Virus record (IMG/VR): IMGVR_UViG_3300030012_002121
Span: 1 to 46,915 of that record
Origin: a virus
DNA length: 46,915 bases
Reading direction: 5' to 3' (one strand)
Of this stretch, positions 1 through 7,059 are shown piece after piece. Position numbers and translations under genes: made by a program. A model generated the notes under the pieces. It saw only the letters and a list, made by a program, of their open reading frames with translations, was not told the origin of the DNA and did not search any database. Numbering within the stretch: position 1 is the first letter of the stretch; every line of letters begins with the position of its first letter.

Positions 1-3000
1 GTAAACGTACCACCTTTAGCAGTTCCACCACCACCACCACCGTGGATTATATGACCATCAACAGTTATATTACCATCAAAAAATCCATTATCTACATATA
101 AATCACCCCATGGTTTTACAGCACTACCTATATTAATTCCGTTTTGACCACCATAAAATACAGTGGAAGAACTAGCACCTAGAGTTATTGTATTTGATCC
201 GTTTCCAGTAGTTTGATAACCTATAACAATTTCTTTCTCAGCATCAACCGCTCCTGCAACAACTAAAGGTCCTATGTAAATATTTTTATCTCCTGTAGTT
301 AAATTAATAGCAACTTGATTTCCTATTGCAACATTATTTGTAGAACTCGTTGATGCTTCTAACGCTTTACTTCCAATACCAACATTAGAACCATTTGTAT
401 TTGCTACTCCTGCTTCAGCTCCAATGAAAATATTATCACCTCCTGTGGTGACTGCTAACCCTGCATCTTTTCCAATTAAAACATTACCATCGCCAGAAGT
501 TAAAGCGTTACCAGCTCTGTAACCAATTATTATACAATCACTACCACCTGTTACATCTAAACCTGCTGGAATATTACCTAAAAATACAGAGTTATGTAAT
601 GTGCTAGCATTACTTAAATCATTTAAAGCAATTTGAGAACCACCTTTTTTATATATTCCAGTTATATTAAGATTACCAGAAATAGTAGCTTCAGTAGCAC
701 CTGCATTTTGTGATATAATAGAATCATCTAATGTAGACGTTGTTGCAAACATTGGTAAAGTATACTGAGTACCTGTTACCGCTGGTAAAAAAGGGAAATT
801 AGCTATAGTAGCTTTTTTAACACTATTTATAGCACTACCACCTGCTTGATCACCAAATATTAATAAATCACTACTTGTAGGGGTTGCTGTTGTTGCAGCC
901 TCTATAAAGTTTTTAATTGTACCAGAATTATCACTATCATCATATCTTAAAGCTGTTGAAACATCTTTAGTTGACAAAGTTTGTACAATACCAGCTCCAC
1001 TATTAAAACCTACTTGATCACCATCTGATATAGTTGCAGCAGTACCACCATCTACGTCTAATAACCAACTTTCAGCTGTAAATGTTTTTATAGAAGTTAA
1101 TGAAGCATTTTTAAGAGCATTACTATCCTCGCTATCGTTTATTAATATTGAGTCTGCACCTACTGGTGTAGCTTTTGTAGTAGCCTGGTTTATTAAGTTA
1201 TTTACGTCAGAAGTTACAGCTATTGTAGGAACAGCAGCTGTACCAGCTACAGTTATACCGTAATTACCTGTTATACTTGTAACCACACCTGTTGTAGGTG
1301 TTTCCCACGTAGGAGCAGTTCCTGATGCTCCGCTAGATGTTAAAACTTTTGTTCCATCTCCATATTCTGAACCATCTACAGCTGTACCTAATGCTAAACC
1401 TTTTTTAAACCTACCAGTTGATTCAAATGTAGTTGGACCATTTAATGTAACAGTATCAGTTGCAGCATCGTCACCAAGTATTGTATCACCTTGTACTGTT
1501 AAATTACCGTTAGTACCTATAGTTACTGTTGTACCATCATCAGATATAAGACCTGTACCTAAAGTATTTGTTGCTGTCCATTTAGCTATTTTATTAGCTG
1601 TACCAGATCCTAAAACTTCGTTTGATTGATCTAACTTTTGCCACTCGTCTGTAGCAGAACCATTTGCAACATATATAACCCAGTCACCTATTGCCCATGA
1701 GTTTGGTGTAGTACCATTACCATTTGGTGTACCAATACCAGCAGCACTACATATATAGAAATGACCGTTGACTTTATTACCTGCTAATCTTAGATCTGGA
1801 GTACCACCTGCATTAGCATTGTTTCCAGGATCCCATGTTCCTTCATAAGCTAAACCTGTTGTTGAAGTTATTTGGCCTTGTAATTTTGCCATTGCAGCAA
1901 GTATAGTATCTGAAGCTGTAATTGCTGAAGAAGTAGGGGTTGGTAAGTTAGTTAAAGCTTTTGCTGTTACTGTTGTATCTGCTAAAGTAGTTGTTAAAGT
2001 TATATCACCACCACTTGTATAAGTTACAGCATTACTACCTACACCTTGTGTTGCTCCAGAACCAGCATCAAGCTGTATTGTTCCAGCGGTAGCTAAAGCA
2101 GTTGCTGTACTAGCATTACCGGTTAAAGGTCCTACAAAAGCAGCTGATGTAATACTGACATAACCCGTATAAGTACCAGAAGATCCAGTGAATGTTCCGT
2201 CTGTAAGTACACCACCCACTTCTAATTCACCACCTATAGCTACTTTACCTGTTGCACCTCCTGCAAATGTAAATCCTGATGCACCGGTTATAGTATCTGC
2301 ATCTGACCAATATGTTACTTGATTAGCAGCACCAGATCCATCTGGATTACTACTACTAATTCTTAATTCTTTAGTAGCATTATCCCAAGCAGTTGATATA
2401 TTACCTATACCCACAAAATCAATTGTATCGCCTGAAGCAACAGTGTAAGGACTACCTGTTCCACTATCAGCTTCTATAATCCAAGTATACAAAGGAGCTT
2501 CTGTAACCCAATTTGTACCAGTACCTGTTGAAGATAATAATTGACCTGCATTACCTACATCACCACTTGAGTCTTGATAAGTACCAGAGTTTAATAAATT
2601 AACAAAAGTACCAGAGCCAGTTGCTTCAAAATCACCTGTTGTTTTAGCACCACCTGTTAGTACTTCGAATTTTTTCGTACTATTAAAATCTAATTCTACA
2701 CCCGCTACACCGTTTAATTCTACTTTTGTTGCGGTTGCTGATGTAGTTAATTTTATACTACCAGCGGCAGGAGTGTTTGTTAATTCAATATCACCATCTG
2801 TATTTGTTATTTTAAAATCTGTACCATCATGTGTTATTTCAGTATCACCTCCGGTACCTAGAATTACTTTTGAAGTATCTGTTAAAGTAATATCATCAGC
2901 GGCTGAAACAGCAATATCAGTTCCACTAGTTGTGTTACCAATAAGTAATGTAGCTGCTAAAGATTCAGCACCTGACGGGTTGCTATCAACATATGTTTTA

Positions 3001-3467
3001 ATTGCAAGTGTGCTTGCTATGTTTGTATTTGAAGCTCCAGCTAAAGTTGTACTTGTAATAACATTAGTTCCAGATATAGAACCATTTATTACCAAAGCAG
3101 TTAAAGCACCAAGAGAAGTTATATTTGGTTGAGCAGCTGTTTGAAGAGTACCTGTTATAGATGTAGATGTGAAAGATGTAAATCCAGTTCCTACACCACT
3201 TGATATAGACATTGTACCGTCTGCGAATGTACCTGCTGTAAAAGTACCTGTACCTTGAACATTTGTAAAGTTTGTTGCTGGCTGAGCAAGTGCATCACTA
3301 CTAATAGCAAGTACTGCACCCAGACCAGTTGCACCACCTTGCACAATGTCTACAATACTTTGTATAGTAAAGTTTTTTGTTGGTTTACCATCACCGTTTA
3401 TATCTGTTCCTAAAACTAAATCATCAGCTGAAGGCGTTACGGTGGGATATGAATATATTATTGCCAT
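1..3467 (-). CDS. Large tail-fibre/adhesin-like protein, 3' end beyond the window
   Basis: The minus frame is open from an ATG at 3467 to the left edge, giving 1155 residues without a stop. It is rich in Gly, Thr, Ser, Ala and Asn and has low complexity, as in marine phage fibres. The first ~45 residues (MAIIYSYPTVTP..., ending FTIQSIVDIVQ) resemble the start of the upstream gene and probably dock the protein on the tail. Near the visible C-terminal end (about residues 930-1110) are repeated N-x-x-IG / V-x-IG-x-x-A units, the pattern of the YadA-type trimeric adhesin head, then a Gly-rich stretch (HGGGGGG). It starts 1 nt after the stop of the preceding gene, so the two are co-transcribed. 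Function as a receptor-binding fibre is inferred from composition, repeats and position. A chaperone or peptidase domain could lie past the edge. Confidence 0.75.
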   Translation of the reverse strand, partial: MAIIYSYPTVTPSADDLVLGTDINGDGKPTKNFTIQSIVDIVQGGATGLGAVLAISSDALAQPATNFTNVQGTGTFTAGTFADGTMSISSGVGTGFTSFTSTSITGTLQTAAQPNITSLGALTALVINGSISGTNVITSTTLAGASNTNIASTLAIKTYVDSNPSGAESLAATLLIGNTTSGTDIAVSAADDITLTDTSKVILGTGGDTEITHDGTDFKITNTDGDIELTNTPAAGSIKLTTSATATKVELNGVAGVELDFNSTKKFEVLTGGAKTTGDFEATGSGTFVNLLNSGTYQDSSGDVGNAGQLLSSTGTGTNWVTEAPLYTWIIEADSGTGSPYTVASGDTIDFVGIGNISTAWDNATKELRISSSNPDGSGAANQVTYWSDADTITGASGFTFAGGATGKVAIGGELEVGGVLTDGTFTGSSGTYTGYVSITSAAFVGPLTGNASTATALATAGTIQLDAGSGATQGVGSNAVTYTSGGDITLTTTLADTTVTAKALTNLPTPTSSAITASDTILAAMAKLQGQITSTTGLAYEGTWDPGNNANAGGTPDLRLAGNKVNGHFYICSAAGIGTPNGNGTTPNSWAIGDWVIYVANGSATDEWQKLDQSNEVLGSGTANKIAKWTATNTLGTGLISDDGTTVTIGTNGNLTVQGDTILGDDAATDTVTLNGPTTFESTGRFKKGLALGTAVDGSEYGDGTKVLTSSGASGTAPTWETPTTGVVTSITGNYGITVAGTAAVPTIAVTSDVNNLINQATTKATPVGADSILINDSEDSNALKNASLTSIKTFTAESWLLDVDGGTAATISDGDQVGFNSGAGIVQTLSTKDVSTALRYDDSDNSGTIKNFIEAATTATPTSSDLLIFGDQAGGSAINSVKKATIANFPFLPAVTGTQYTLPMFATTSTLDDSIISQNAGATEATISGNLNITGIYKKGGSQIALNDLSNASTLHNSVFLGNIPAGLDVTGGSDCIIIGYRAGNALTSGDGNVLIGKDAGLAVTTGGDNIFIGAEAGVANTNGSNVGIGSKALEASTSSTNNVAIGNQVAINLTTGDKNIYIGPLVVAGAVDAEKEIVIGYQTTGNGSNTITLGASSSTVFYGGQNGINIGSAVKPWGDLYVDNGFFDGNITVDGHIIHGGGGGGTAKGGTF

Positions 3468-3468
3468 G

Positions 3469-4116
3469 TTATATTAGTTTTGAAATTGTTATTTGTGCAT
3501 TAGGTATAGTTGTCCAACTATTATTATTCTGTTTTTGATACAAAGTACCATCGTTAGCACCTGAAGCATCTCTTATCATTTGATAAACGTGGTATGTTCC
3601 AGCTAATGCTTCTGTTATATTTACCATTTGGTTTATTACAACCCTTGTTCTATCAGCACTTTCTTGTACTTTATACGATTCACCTACTGTAGGACCAACT
3701 TGGTTAGTACCATCATAGGTTCTAAATATAGTAAATAGGGTGTTATTTTGAGTACCACCCAAATAATACTCTTGAGTGACGTAATAAGTACCTGCTTTTA
3801 ACCATGTAACCTTGCCATCAGCACCAATAGTTACATTTAGTGATGTAGAATTGGCTTGGCCGAAAATTATTTGATGAACTGTGTTTGTCGCTACTGGACC
3901 TTGTGAAGCTGGGATGCCTGCAACACCACTATCGTTACTAGATGAGGTGAATTGCTCTGTGAACTGCTGATCTACCAGCGCTTTTATATCTGTGAAGTTA
4001 AATTGACATGTCGGATTTCCTGTTACTACATTTCCCGAGCTGTCATATAAGTTAGATCCTATTACTTTATCACCCAGTTTAGGTGTAAGCATAGGATAAG
4101 TGGAGATTTGTGCCAT
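3469..4116 (-). CDS. Short tail appendage protein sharing the fibre N-terminal module
   Basis: 215 residues. The N-terminus (MAQISTYPMLTPKLGDKVIGS, then FNFTDIKALVDQQ) follows the pattern M-A-x-I-x-x-Y-P-x-x-T-P-x-x-x-D-x-V-x-G seen in the next gene, so both probably attach to the same tail site. The rest looks like a small beta-rich domain (residues ~75-215) with many Thr, Asn and Gln and no enzyme motif. The ATG at 4116 follows an A/T tract and no Shine-Dalgarno. It is the first gene of the leftward block that starts in the divergent region. Likely a structural appendage; the exact role is unknown. Confidence 0.6.
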   Translation of the reverse strand: MAQISTYPMLTPKLGDKVIGSNLYDSSGNVVTGNPTCQFNFTDIKALVDQQFTEQFTSSSNDSGVAGIPASQGPVATNTVHQIIFGQANSTSLNVTIGADGKVTWLKAGTYYVTQEYYLGGTQNNTLFTIFRTYDGTNQVGPTVGESYKVQESADRTRVVINQMVNITEALAGTYHVYQMIRDASGANDGTLYQKQNNNSWTTIPNAQITISKLI

Positions 4117-4265
4117 ATTTTTTTTTATTTATATTCTGTCTACAAGGTAAACATGTGAATTTAGGTTATTTCTCTAGTGGACTTTTGTTGAAGCGCACTA
4201 TGATTAGTAATATTACACGTTTTTGATAAGGTTTACTCTTATATATAAAGCTATATTTTAGGAGT

Positions 4266-4310
4266 GTGACAATAGCCTGTTACTATTATACCTTTAATAG
4301 CTAATGTCAC
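4266..4310. promoter_or_regulatory. Long imperfect inverted repeat, copy A
   Basis: The left arm GTGACAATAGC and right arm GCTAATGTCAC are complementary except for one A-A mismatch (11-nt arms). A ~23-nt centre contains GTTACTATTAT. The same arms recur at 11120-11165, where the centre carries the reverse complement ATAATAGTAAC. Right after the right arm comes TATTTTTTG, so as RNA it could also act as a weak terminator. An operator for a phage regulator or an RNA hairpin are both possible. Confidence 0.6.
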
Positions 4311-4392
4311 TATTTTTTGTTGTGTATATAGAAGTATGGTGTTGCCACTATCCCCTGCACTCCGCCGCTATTAACCAAAATGACTTTGATTC

Positions 4393-4415
4393 ACAAGGCC
4401 TCCCCTTGTTTTTTT
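4393..4415 (+). terminator. Rho-independent terminator in the divergent region
   Basis: Stem ACAAGG/CCTTGT with loop CCTCC is followed directly by a T run (4409-4415). It points right, yet no gene precedes it on this strand. It therefore suggests a short transcript starting in 4117-4390 or an attenuator ahead of the early genes. Confidence 0.65.
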
Positions 4416-4498
4416 ACGTTTACCTGAAAGTTTTTAGGTTTTTCCTGTATTTCCCCAGACTATTCATGTTTTTCTAATTATAAACTAACTTTATATTA

Positions 4499-4531
4499 TT
4501 ACAAAGTAAATACGAAGTGATTTGGATAATA
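4499..4531 (+). promoter_or_regulatory. Phage promoter-like element, copy 1
   Basis: TTACAAAGTAAATACGA, then exactly 8 nt, then GGATAATA. It is the most upstream of six copies and lies about 95 nt before the first rightward gene (4627). The bipartite form with fixed spacing suggests a promoter. Which polymerase or sigma factor reads it is unknown. Confidence 0.75.
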
Positions 4532-4626
4532 TAAATGTAAGTAATTAAGTAATAATACTTATACATATTGAGATAGTGTGGTAAACCACTCAACTCATTT
4601 AACTAAATAAATAAATATACACTCTT

Positions 4627-4770
4627 ATGAATTACATATTAGAAACTTCAATAACAAATATCACTGAACAAATTAAAATAGAATTTCCATACGATAACAC
4701 TATGTGTAAAGATAAATATAAAGAAAGTGTACAAGATTATTTGTATGAAGTAATAACAAGTAATTTATAA
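4627..4770 (+). CDS. Small hypothetical protein (47 aa)
   Basis: ATG at 4627 after an AT-rich leader (AACTAAATAAATAAATATAC...). The product starts MNYILETSITNITEQIKIEF and ends YEVITSNL. It is acidic to neutral with no recognised domain. The stop at 4768-4770 is followed directly by promoter-like copy 2, which fits the compact layout here. Coding status rests on position, leader and codon use; no homology is recognised. Confidence 0.6.
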   Translation: MNYILETSITNITEQIKIEFPYDNTMCKDKYKESVQDYLYEVITSNL

Positions 4771-4772
4771 TA

Positions 4773-4805
4773 TTACAAACTAAATACGACTAAACTTGGA
4801 TAATA
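4773..4805 (+). promoter_or_regulatory. Phage promoter-like element, copy 2
   Basis: TTACAAACTAAATACGA, 8 nt, GGATAATA. It lies 33 nt upstream of the ATG at 4839 and just after the stop of the preceding gene. Confidence 0.75.
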
Positions 4806-4838
4806 TAATAAAGAAAACTAATAATAAATATTAATAAC

Positions 4839-5066
4839 ATGAGTAAAATAACATCAAAAAGATTTGTAATCAGAAAATCACTAATTGGAAAAAATGTAGT
4901 AATTGAATTTACTAACAAAAAAGGTATCACATACACTTATAATCACGACAAAGCGTTCAACATTATGAAAAGTAACTTAGAAAAAATGAATTGTTTTCAA
5001 AAGTACAAAAGTTATACCGCTACAAATAATATCCCAGTAGTGTTAAGAAATGTAGAATTAGTGTAA
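4839..5066 (+). CDS. Hypothetical protein (75 aa), basic
   Basis: 75 residues, Lys-rich, starting MSKITSKRFVIRKSLIGKNV. The N-terminal half looks like a short beta-hairpin (VVIEFTNKKGITYTYNH) followed by a helix. No domain recognised. It is driven by promoter-like copy 2 through an AT-rich leader ending AATATTAATAAC. Downstream to 5125 I see only non-coding sequence leading into the tRNA-like element. Confidence 0.7.
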   Translation: MSKITSKRFVIRKSLIGKNVVIEFTNKKGITYTYNHDKAFNIMKSNLEKMNCFQKYKSYTATNNIPVVLRNVELV

Positions 5067-5125
5067 CAACTAACTACACTGTGAGTTCCACTTGTTTCTA
5101 ACAGTATAAATTGCGAACAAGTACA

Positions 5126-5166
5126 AGACATAATGGTTAATGTGAGTTCGATTCTCACCATGTCTA
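5126..5166 (+). ncRNA. Minimal tRNA-like element: acceptor stem plus T arm
   Basis: AGACAT (5126-5131) pairs with ATGTCT (5160-5165). The 3' side carries a textbook T arm, GTGAG-TTCGATT-CTCAC (about 5142-5158), and A5166 sits at the discriminator position. Only ~10 nt (AATGGTTAAT, like a D loop) lie where the D and anticodon arms should be, so it is not a normal tRNA. It is followed by CTAAC, as are the true tRNAs here, and lies 20 nt before the ATG of the next gene. An upstream hairpin ACTTGTT/AACAAGT (5090-5122) could be part of the same RNA. It may be a tRNA remnant or an RNA-processing signal. Confidence 0.6.
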
Positions 5167-5186
5167 CTAACTATAAATAATTAAAT

Positions 5187-5294
5187 ATGAATAATAATAG
5201 AAACTTGAGTGACTTACAAAAGTCAAATGTAATCTTAACTTTAATAACAATAGTACTAATCTCTTACTATTTCGTAACTGTAATATCAATATGA
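5187..5294 (+). CDS. Small membrane protein (35 aa)
   Basis: ATG at 5187 follows an A/T leader that begins at the 3' end of the tRNA-like element. The product has a short polar N-terminus (MNNNRNLSDLQKS) and one hydrophobic segment to the end (NVILTLITIVLISYYFVTVIS), i.e. a single-pass membrane peptide. Its TGA overlaps the next ATG (ATGA, 5291-5294), a sign of coupled translation that supports it being real. Function unknown. Confidence 0.65.
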   Translation: MNNNRNLSDLQKSNVILTLITIVLISYYFVTVISI

Positions 5295-5551
5295 AATACA
5301 GAAATGTAAAATATAGTTATCATGAGTGGAAAACATTCGATGGTAAATTAGCAACAGGTTATCACTGTGAAGACAAAGCTTTACTAAAAGGTCTTAACAC
5401 GGTGTCATTTGGAACTAAAACTATCAATGAAATGCAAGAAACTATTGATGACTATGTTGATAACAGACAAGAACACCTTGACAATCAACAGCAATATGAC
5501 TTAGCTGAACAAGAATTTATGAATAAATACGGAACTTTAAACGCAGATTAA
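5291..5551 (+). CDS. Hypothetical protein (86 aa)
   Basis: Starts inside the ATGA overlap with the membrane peptide. N-terminal half: Tyr/His-containing segment KYSYHEWKTFDGKLATGYHC. C-terminal half: acidic, probably helical (TINEMQETIDDYVDNRQEHL...). It looks like a small soluble accessory protein. No known family is recognised with confidence. Confidence 0.7.
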   Translation: MKYRNVKYSYHEWKTFDGKLATGYHCEDKALLKGLNTVSFGTKTINEMQETIDDYVDNRQEHLDNQQQYDLAEQEFMNKYGTLNAD

Positions 5552-5553
5552 CT

Positions 5554-5976
5554 ATGAATAACAAATACACTTGGCAACAAGAAAATCAAATGCTAGAGGA
5601 TTCTTTCGCAAGAAGACTATTAATAGAGCATAATATCAAAGAAGTAACTACACAAAAACAAGCAATAAATGGTACAAGAGAGTTTGAATTCCCTGTACCA
5701 TCAAGAAAAACTTGGCCAAATGGCAAAAGATTAAGACTAGCTTGCTTTAAAACAGGTTATGTAAGAAACCAAAACTCTTGCTCATCTAACTATCAAATAA
5801 ATCCAGTGTACAAATCAGAAAGTAGACAAATGTTTCTAACAGATGATGGTATACTTAAAACATATATTTATAATGGTTATAATAGAGTAAAAATATGGAA
5901 TGGTCTTGCTAGAATGAAATTTATGTTAGACTTTTACTTAAGAAATTACAAACTAAATACGAATAATAAAGGATAA
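5554..5976 (+). CDS. Hypothetical protein (140 aa)
   Basis: Begins 2 nt after the previous stop. Basic, 140 residues, with a central segment FEFPVPSRKTWPNGKRLRLACFKTGYVRNQNSC holding two Cys, and a Tyr-rich second half (TYIYNGYNRVKIWNGLARMKF). No recognised domain. The last codons (NYKLNTNNKG) are encoded by promoter-like copy 3, so the 3' end of this gene and the promoter of the next share the same bases. Confidence 0.75.
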   Translation: MNNKYTWQQENQMLEDSFARRLLIEHNIKEVTTQKQAINGTREFEFPVPSRKTWPNGKRLRLACFKTGYVRNQNSCSSNYQINPVYKSESRQMFLTDDGILKTYIYNGYNRVKIWNGLARMKFMLDFYLRNYKLNTNNKG

Positions 5977-5978
5977 TA
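5946..5978 (+). promoter_or_regulatory. Phage promoter-like element, copy 3
   Basis: TTACAAACTAAATACGA, 8 nt (ATAATAAA), GGATAATA. It lies inside the 3' end of the 5554-5976 gene. The GGATAATA block ends 7 nt before the ATG at 5986, so if it is a -10 region the transcript would be nearly leaderless. Confidence 0.75.
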
Positions 5979-5985
5979 ATTATAT

Positions 5986-6132
5986 ATGAAAAAAATTAAA
6001 TTCAATCAAGAAACTGGCAATGCTATTATCGAAACAGATAATGGTTACAAAGTACTAAATAGACTAAATCAAAACGTAGAATACACCGACTATATCAACT
6101 GGTATACAATAAACGATAGAATCTATGTGTAA
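5986..6132 (+). CDS. Small hypothetical protein (48 aa)
   Basis: ATG just downstream of promoter-like copy 3. The product (MKKIKFNQETGNAIIETDNG..., ending YTINDRIYV) reads as a small all-beta fold with regular alternation of hydrophobic residues. Its stop overlaps the start of the next gene by 8 nt if that gene begins at 6125. Confidence 0.65.
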   Translation: MKKIKFNQETGNAIIETDNGYKVLNRLNQNVEYTDYINWYTINDRIYV

Positions 6133-6370
6133 AAATATGCGAGAATTACTACAATATGTAGAAAATAAACGAAAAAAGCGGGCTTTTCAACACTTTAAGC
6201 TCGCTAAAATCGAAGGTGAATGTGGTAGTTTCACTGATAAAGAGTATAAACAAGTAAAAACTTATCAAAAATCTAACTATAGTAAGTGTAAAAAGCATGT
6301 TTATACGAGTTACTGGCGTGAATATACACAAAAATATGACGTAAAACAATTAAAATTAATAAAATTATGA
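6125..6370 (+). CDS. Hypothetical basic protein (81 aa)
   Basis: Strongly basic, rich in Lys, Tyr and Cys (MRELLQYVENKRKKRAFQHF..., then KHVYTSYWREYTQKYDVKQL). The first ATG (6125) overlaps the upstream gene; the in-frame ATG at 6137 (MRELLQ) is an equally good start. A nucleic-acid-binding role would fit the charge but is not shown. The antisense ORF over the same bases is a shadow. Confidence 0.65.
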   Translation: MCKNMRELLQYVENKRKKRAFQHFKLAKIEGECGSFTDKEYKQVKTYQKSNYSKCKKHVYTSYWREYTQKYDVKQLKLIKL

Positions 6371-6576
6371 GTAAAATGAAAATTATAGATGAAATAGCAG
6401 ACGCACAATCATCTTATATTAAAGAAACATTGTACGATTCTGTACAGTGGGCCATTGACGGATCAGATTTAGATCACGACAAGCTAAATGGTGATGAATA
6501 TAATCAACTAATGCACATGATTATGTGTGCTACAATAGAAAAATTGCATACAGAATTAGATGATCACGAAGAATAA
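6367..6576 (+). CDS. Hypothetical acidic protein (69 aa)
   Basis: Overlaps the previous stop by 4 nt (ATGA). Acidic and probably all-helical: KIIDEIADAQSSYIKETLYD, then a DLDHDKLNGDEYNQLMHMIM segment. No recognised family. It overlaps the next small gene by 17 nt. Confidence 0.7.
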   Translation: MSKMKIIDEIADAQSSYIKETLYDSVQWAIDGSDLDHDKLNGDEYNQLMHMIMCATIEKLHTELDDHEE

Positions 6577-6697
6577 AAGAAGACATAAGCACGTTAAACT
6601 ACTTAAAATAACTAAGCAAGAAGCTGAACGTATAGAAATTGAGTGGTTTAAAAGATACAATTTACAAACTAAATACGAACATAACTGGATAATATAG
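6560..6697 (+). CDS. Small basic protein (45 aa)
   Basis: Starts MITKNKRRHKHVKLLKITKQ; 45 residues, highly basic N-terminus, helical middle (EAERIEIEWFKRY). The last ~12 codons (NLQTKYEHNWII) are encoded by promoter-like copy 4. The overlap at both ends and correct spacing to 6700 support it, but coding status is only likely. Confidence 0.55.
   Translation: MITKNKRRHKHVKLLKITKQEAERIEIEWFKRYNLQTKYEHNWII
6662..6694 (+). promoter_or_regulatory. Phage promoter-like element, copy 4
   Basis: TTACAAACTAAATACGA, 8 nt (ACATAACT), GGATAATA. It lies in the 3' end of the 6560-6697 ORF and 5 nt before the ATG at 6700. Confidence 0.75.
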
Positions 6698-6699
6698 TT

Positions 6700-6888
6700 A
6701 TGAAATGTAAATGTAACAACAAAATACCGGCAGGCAGACTAGCACTAGGTTATTCAACCTGTGTAAACTGTAGCGAAACAAAGCAATATAGTTATATACC
6801 TATTATTGCAAACAAACAAGTACTAGAAGTACAAATAGTAAGTCAAGAACTAAGTGACAGAGTTCATAAATCTTGGCGTAGAAAGTAA
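6700..6888 (+). CDS. Small zinc-ribbon protein, DksA/TraR-like C4 finger
   Basis: 62 residues. Residues 3-24 read C-x-C-x(15)-C-x2-C with IPAGRL between the pairs (KCKCNNKIPAGRL...STCVNC). This recalls the DksA/TraR zinc finger (C..C...IP..RL......C..C), with a shortened first pair (CKC). The C-terminal half (residues 30-62) is a short beta/helical tail. DksA/TraR proteins bind in the RNA polymerase secondary channel, but this one lacks the long coiled coil, so that role cannot be assumed. It sits directly behind promoter-like copy 4 and ahead of the RNA cluster. Confidence 0.6.
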   Translation: MKCKCNNKIPAGRLALGYSTCVNCSETKQYSYIPIIANKQVLEVQIVSQELSDRVHKSWRRK

Positions 6889-6894
6889 ATTAAG

Positions 6895-6971
6895 TAGCAG
6901 GACGAGTAGCTTAACTAGGTAAAGCAGGGCCTGATAAATCATCAGCTTTACACATAAGTGAATTGCCTGCT
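6895..6971 (+). ncRNA. Cloverleaf-like RNA without canonical T loop
   Basis: TAGCAGG (6895-6901) pairs perfectly with CCTGCTA near 6966-6972. Inside are a D-arm look-alike (GCTT-AACTAGGTA-AAGC), a hairpin CTGAT-AAATC-ATCAG, and a weak arm TTTAC/GTGAA. The general plan is a cloverleaf, but there is no TTCGA loop and position 33 of the middle loop is not T. It may be a degenerate tRNA or a different structured RNA. It lies 6 nt after the zinc-ribbon gene. Confidence 0.45.
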
Positions 6972-6976
6972 ACAAT

Positions 6977-7056
6977 GGACGTGAAGTAGGGTAGACAAGA
7001 AATAGGAGGCGAAAGCCACACTAACTTGGACGCAGGTTCGATTCCTGCCACGTCCA
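6977..7056 (+). ncRNA. tRNA-like RNA with acceptor and T arm but no clear anticodon arm
   Basis: GGACGTG (6977-6983) pairs with CACGTCC (7049-7055), with A7056 as discriminator. The T arm GCAGG-TTCGATT-CCTGC (7032-7048) is perfect. The 48-nt interior gives no standard D or anticodon arm. It can form a rod: AAGT/ACTT at its base and a GGC-GAAA-GCC tetraloop hairpin. The 3' part (TTGGACGCAGGTTCGATTCC) resembles the tRNA-like end of tmRNA, but the 5' signature and a tag frame are absent. CTA follows the discriminator, as in the real tRNAs nearby. Confidence 0.6.
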
Positions 7057-7059
7057 CTA

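Larger units (their letters stand above)
4117..4626. other. Divergent intergenic control region
   Basis: About 510 nt separate the leftward fibre genes from the rightward early genes. In order it holds a palindrome GTAATATTAC (4207-4216), a long imperfect inverted repeat (4266-4310), an intrinsic terminator pointing right (4393-4415), and the first promoter-like element (4499-4531). I see no convincing ORF above about 30 codons. The stretch ~4190-4415 could be a short leader or small RNA ending at the terminator. The region could also hold the replication origin, but nothing decisive shows that. Confidence 0.7.

Noticed and set aside
2773-3132. Rightward ORF of 119 codons
   Set aside because: It is antisense to the long fibre frame, and its hydrophobic Val/Ser-rich composition is that of a shadow of Thr/Ala/Gly-rich coding sequence.
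6920-6950. tRNA-Ile-like loop CTGATAA in the first cloverleaf-like RNA
   Set aside because: The flanking bases (AGGGC and ATCAT) do not pair, and no matching T arm follows at the right distance.
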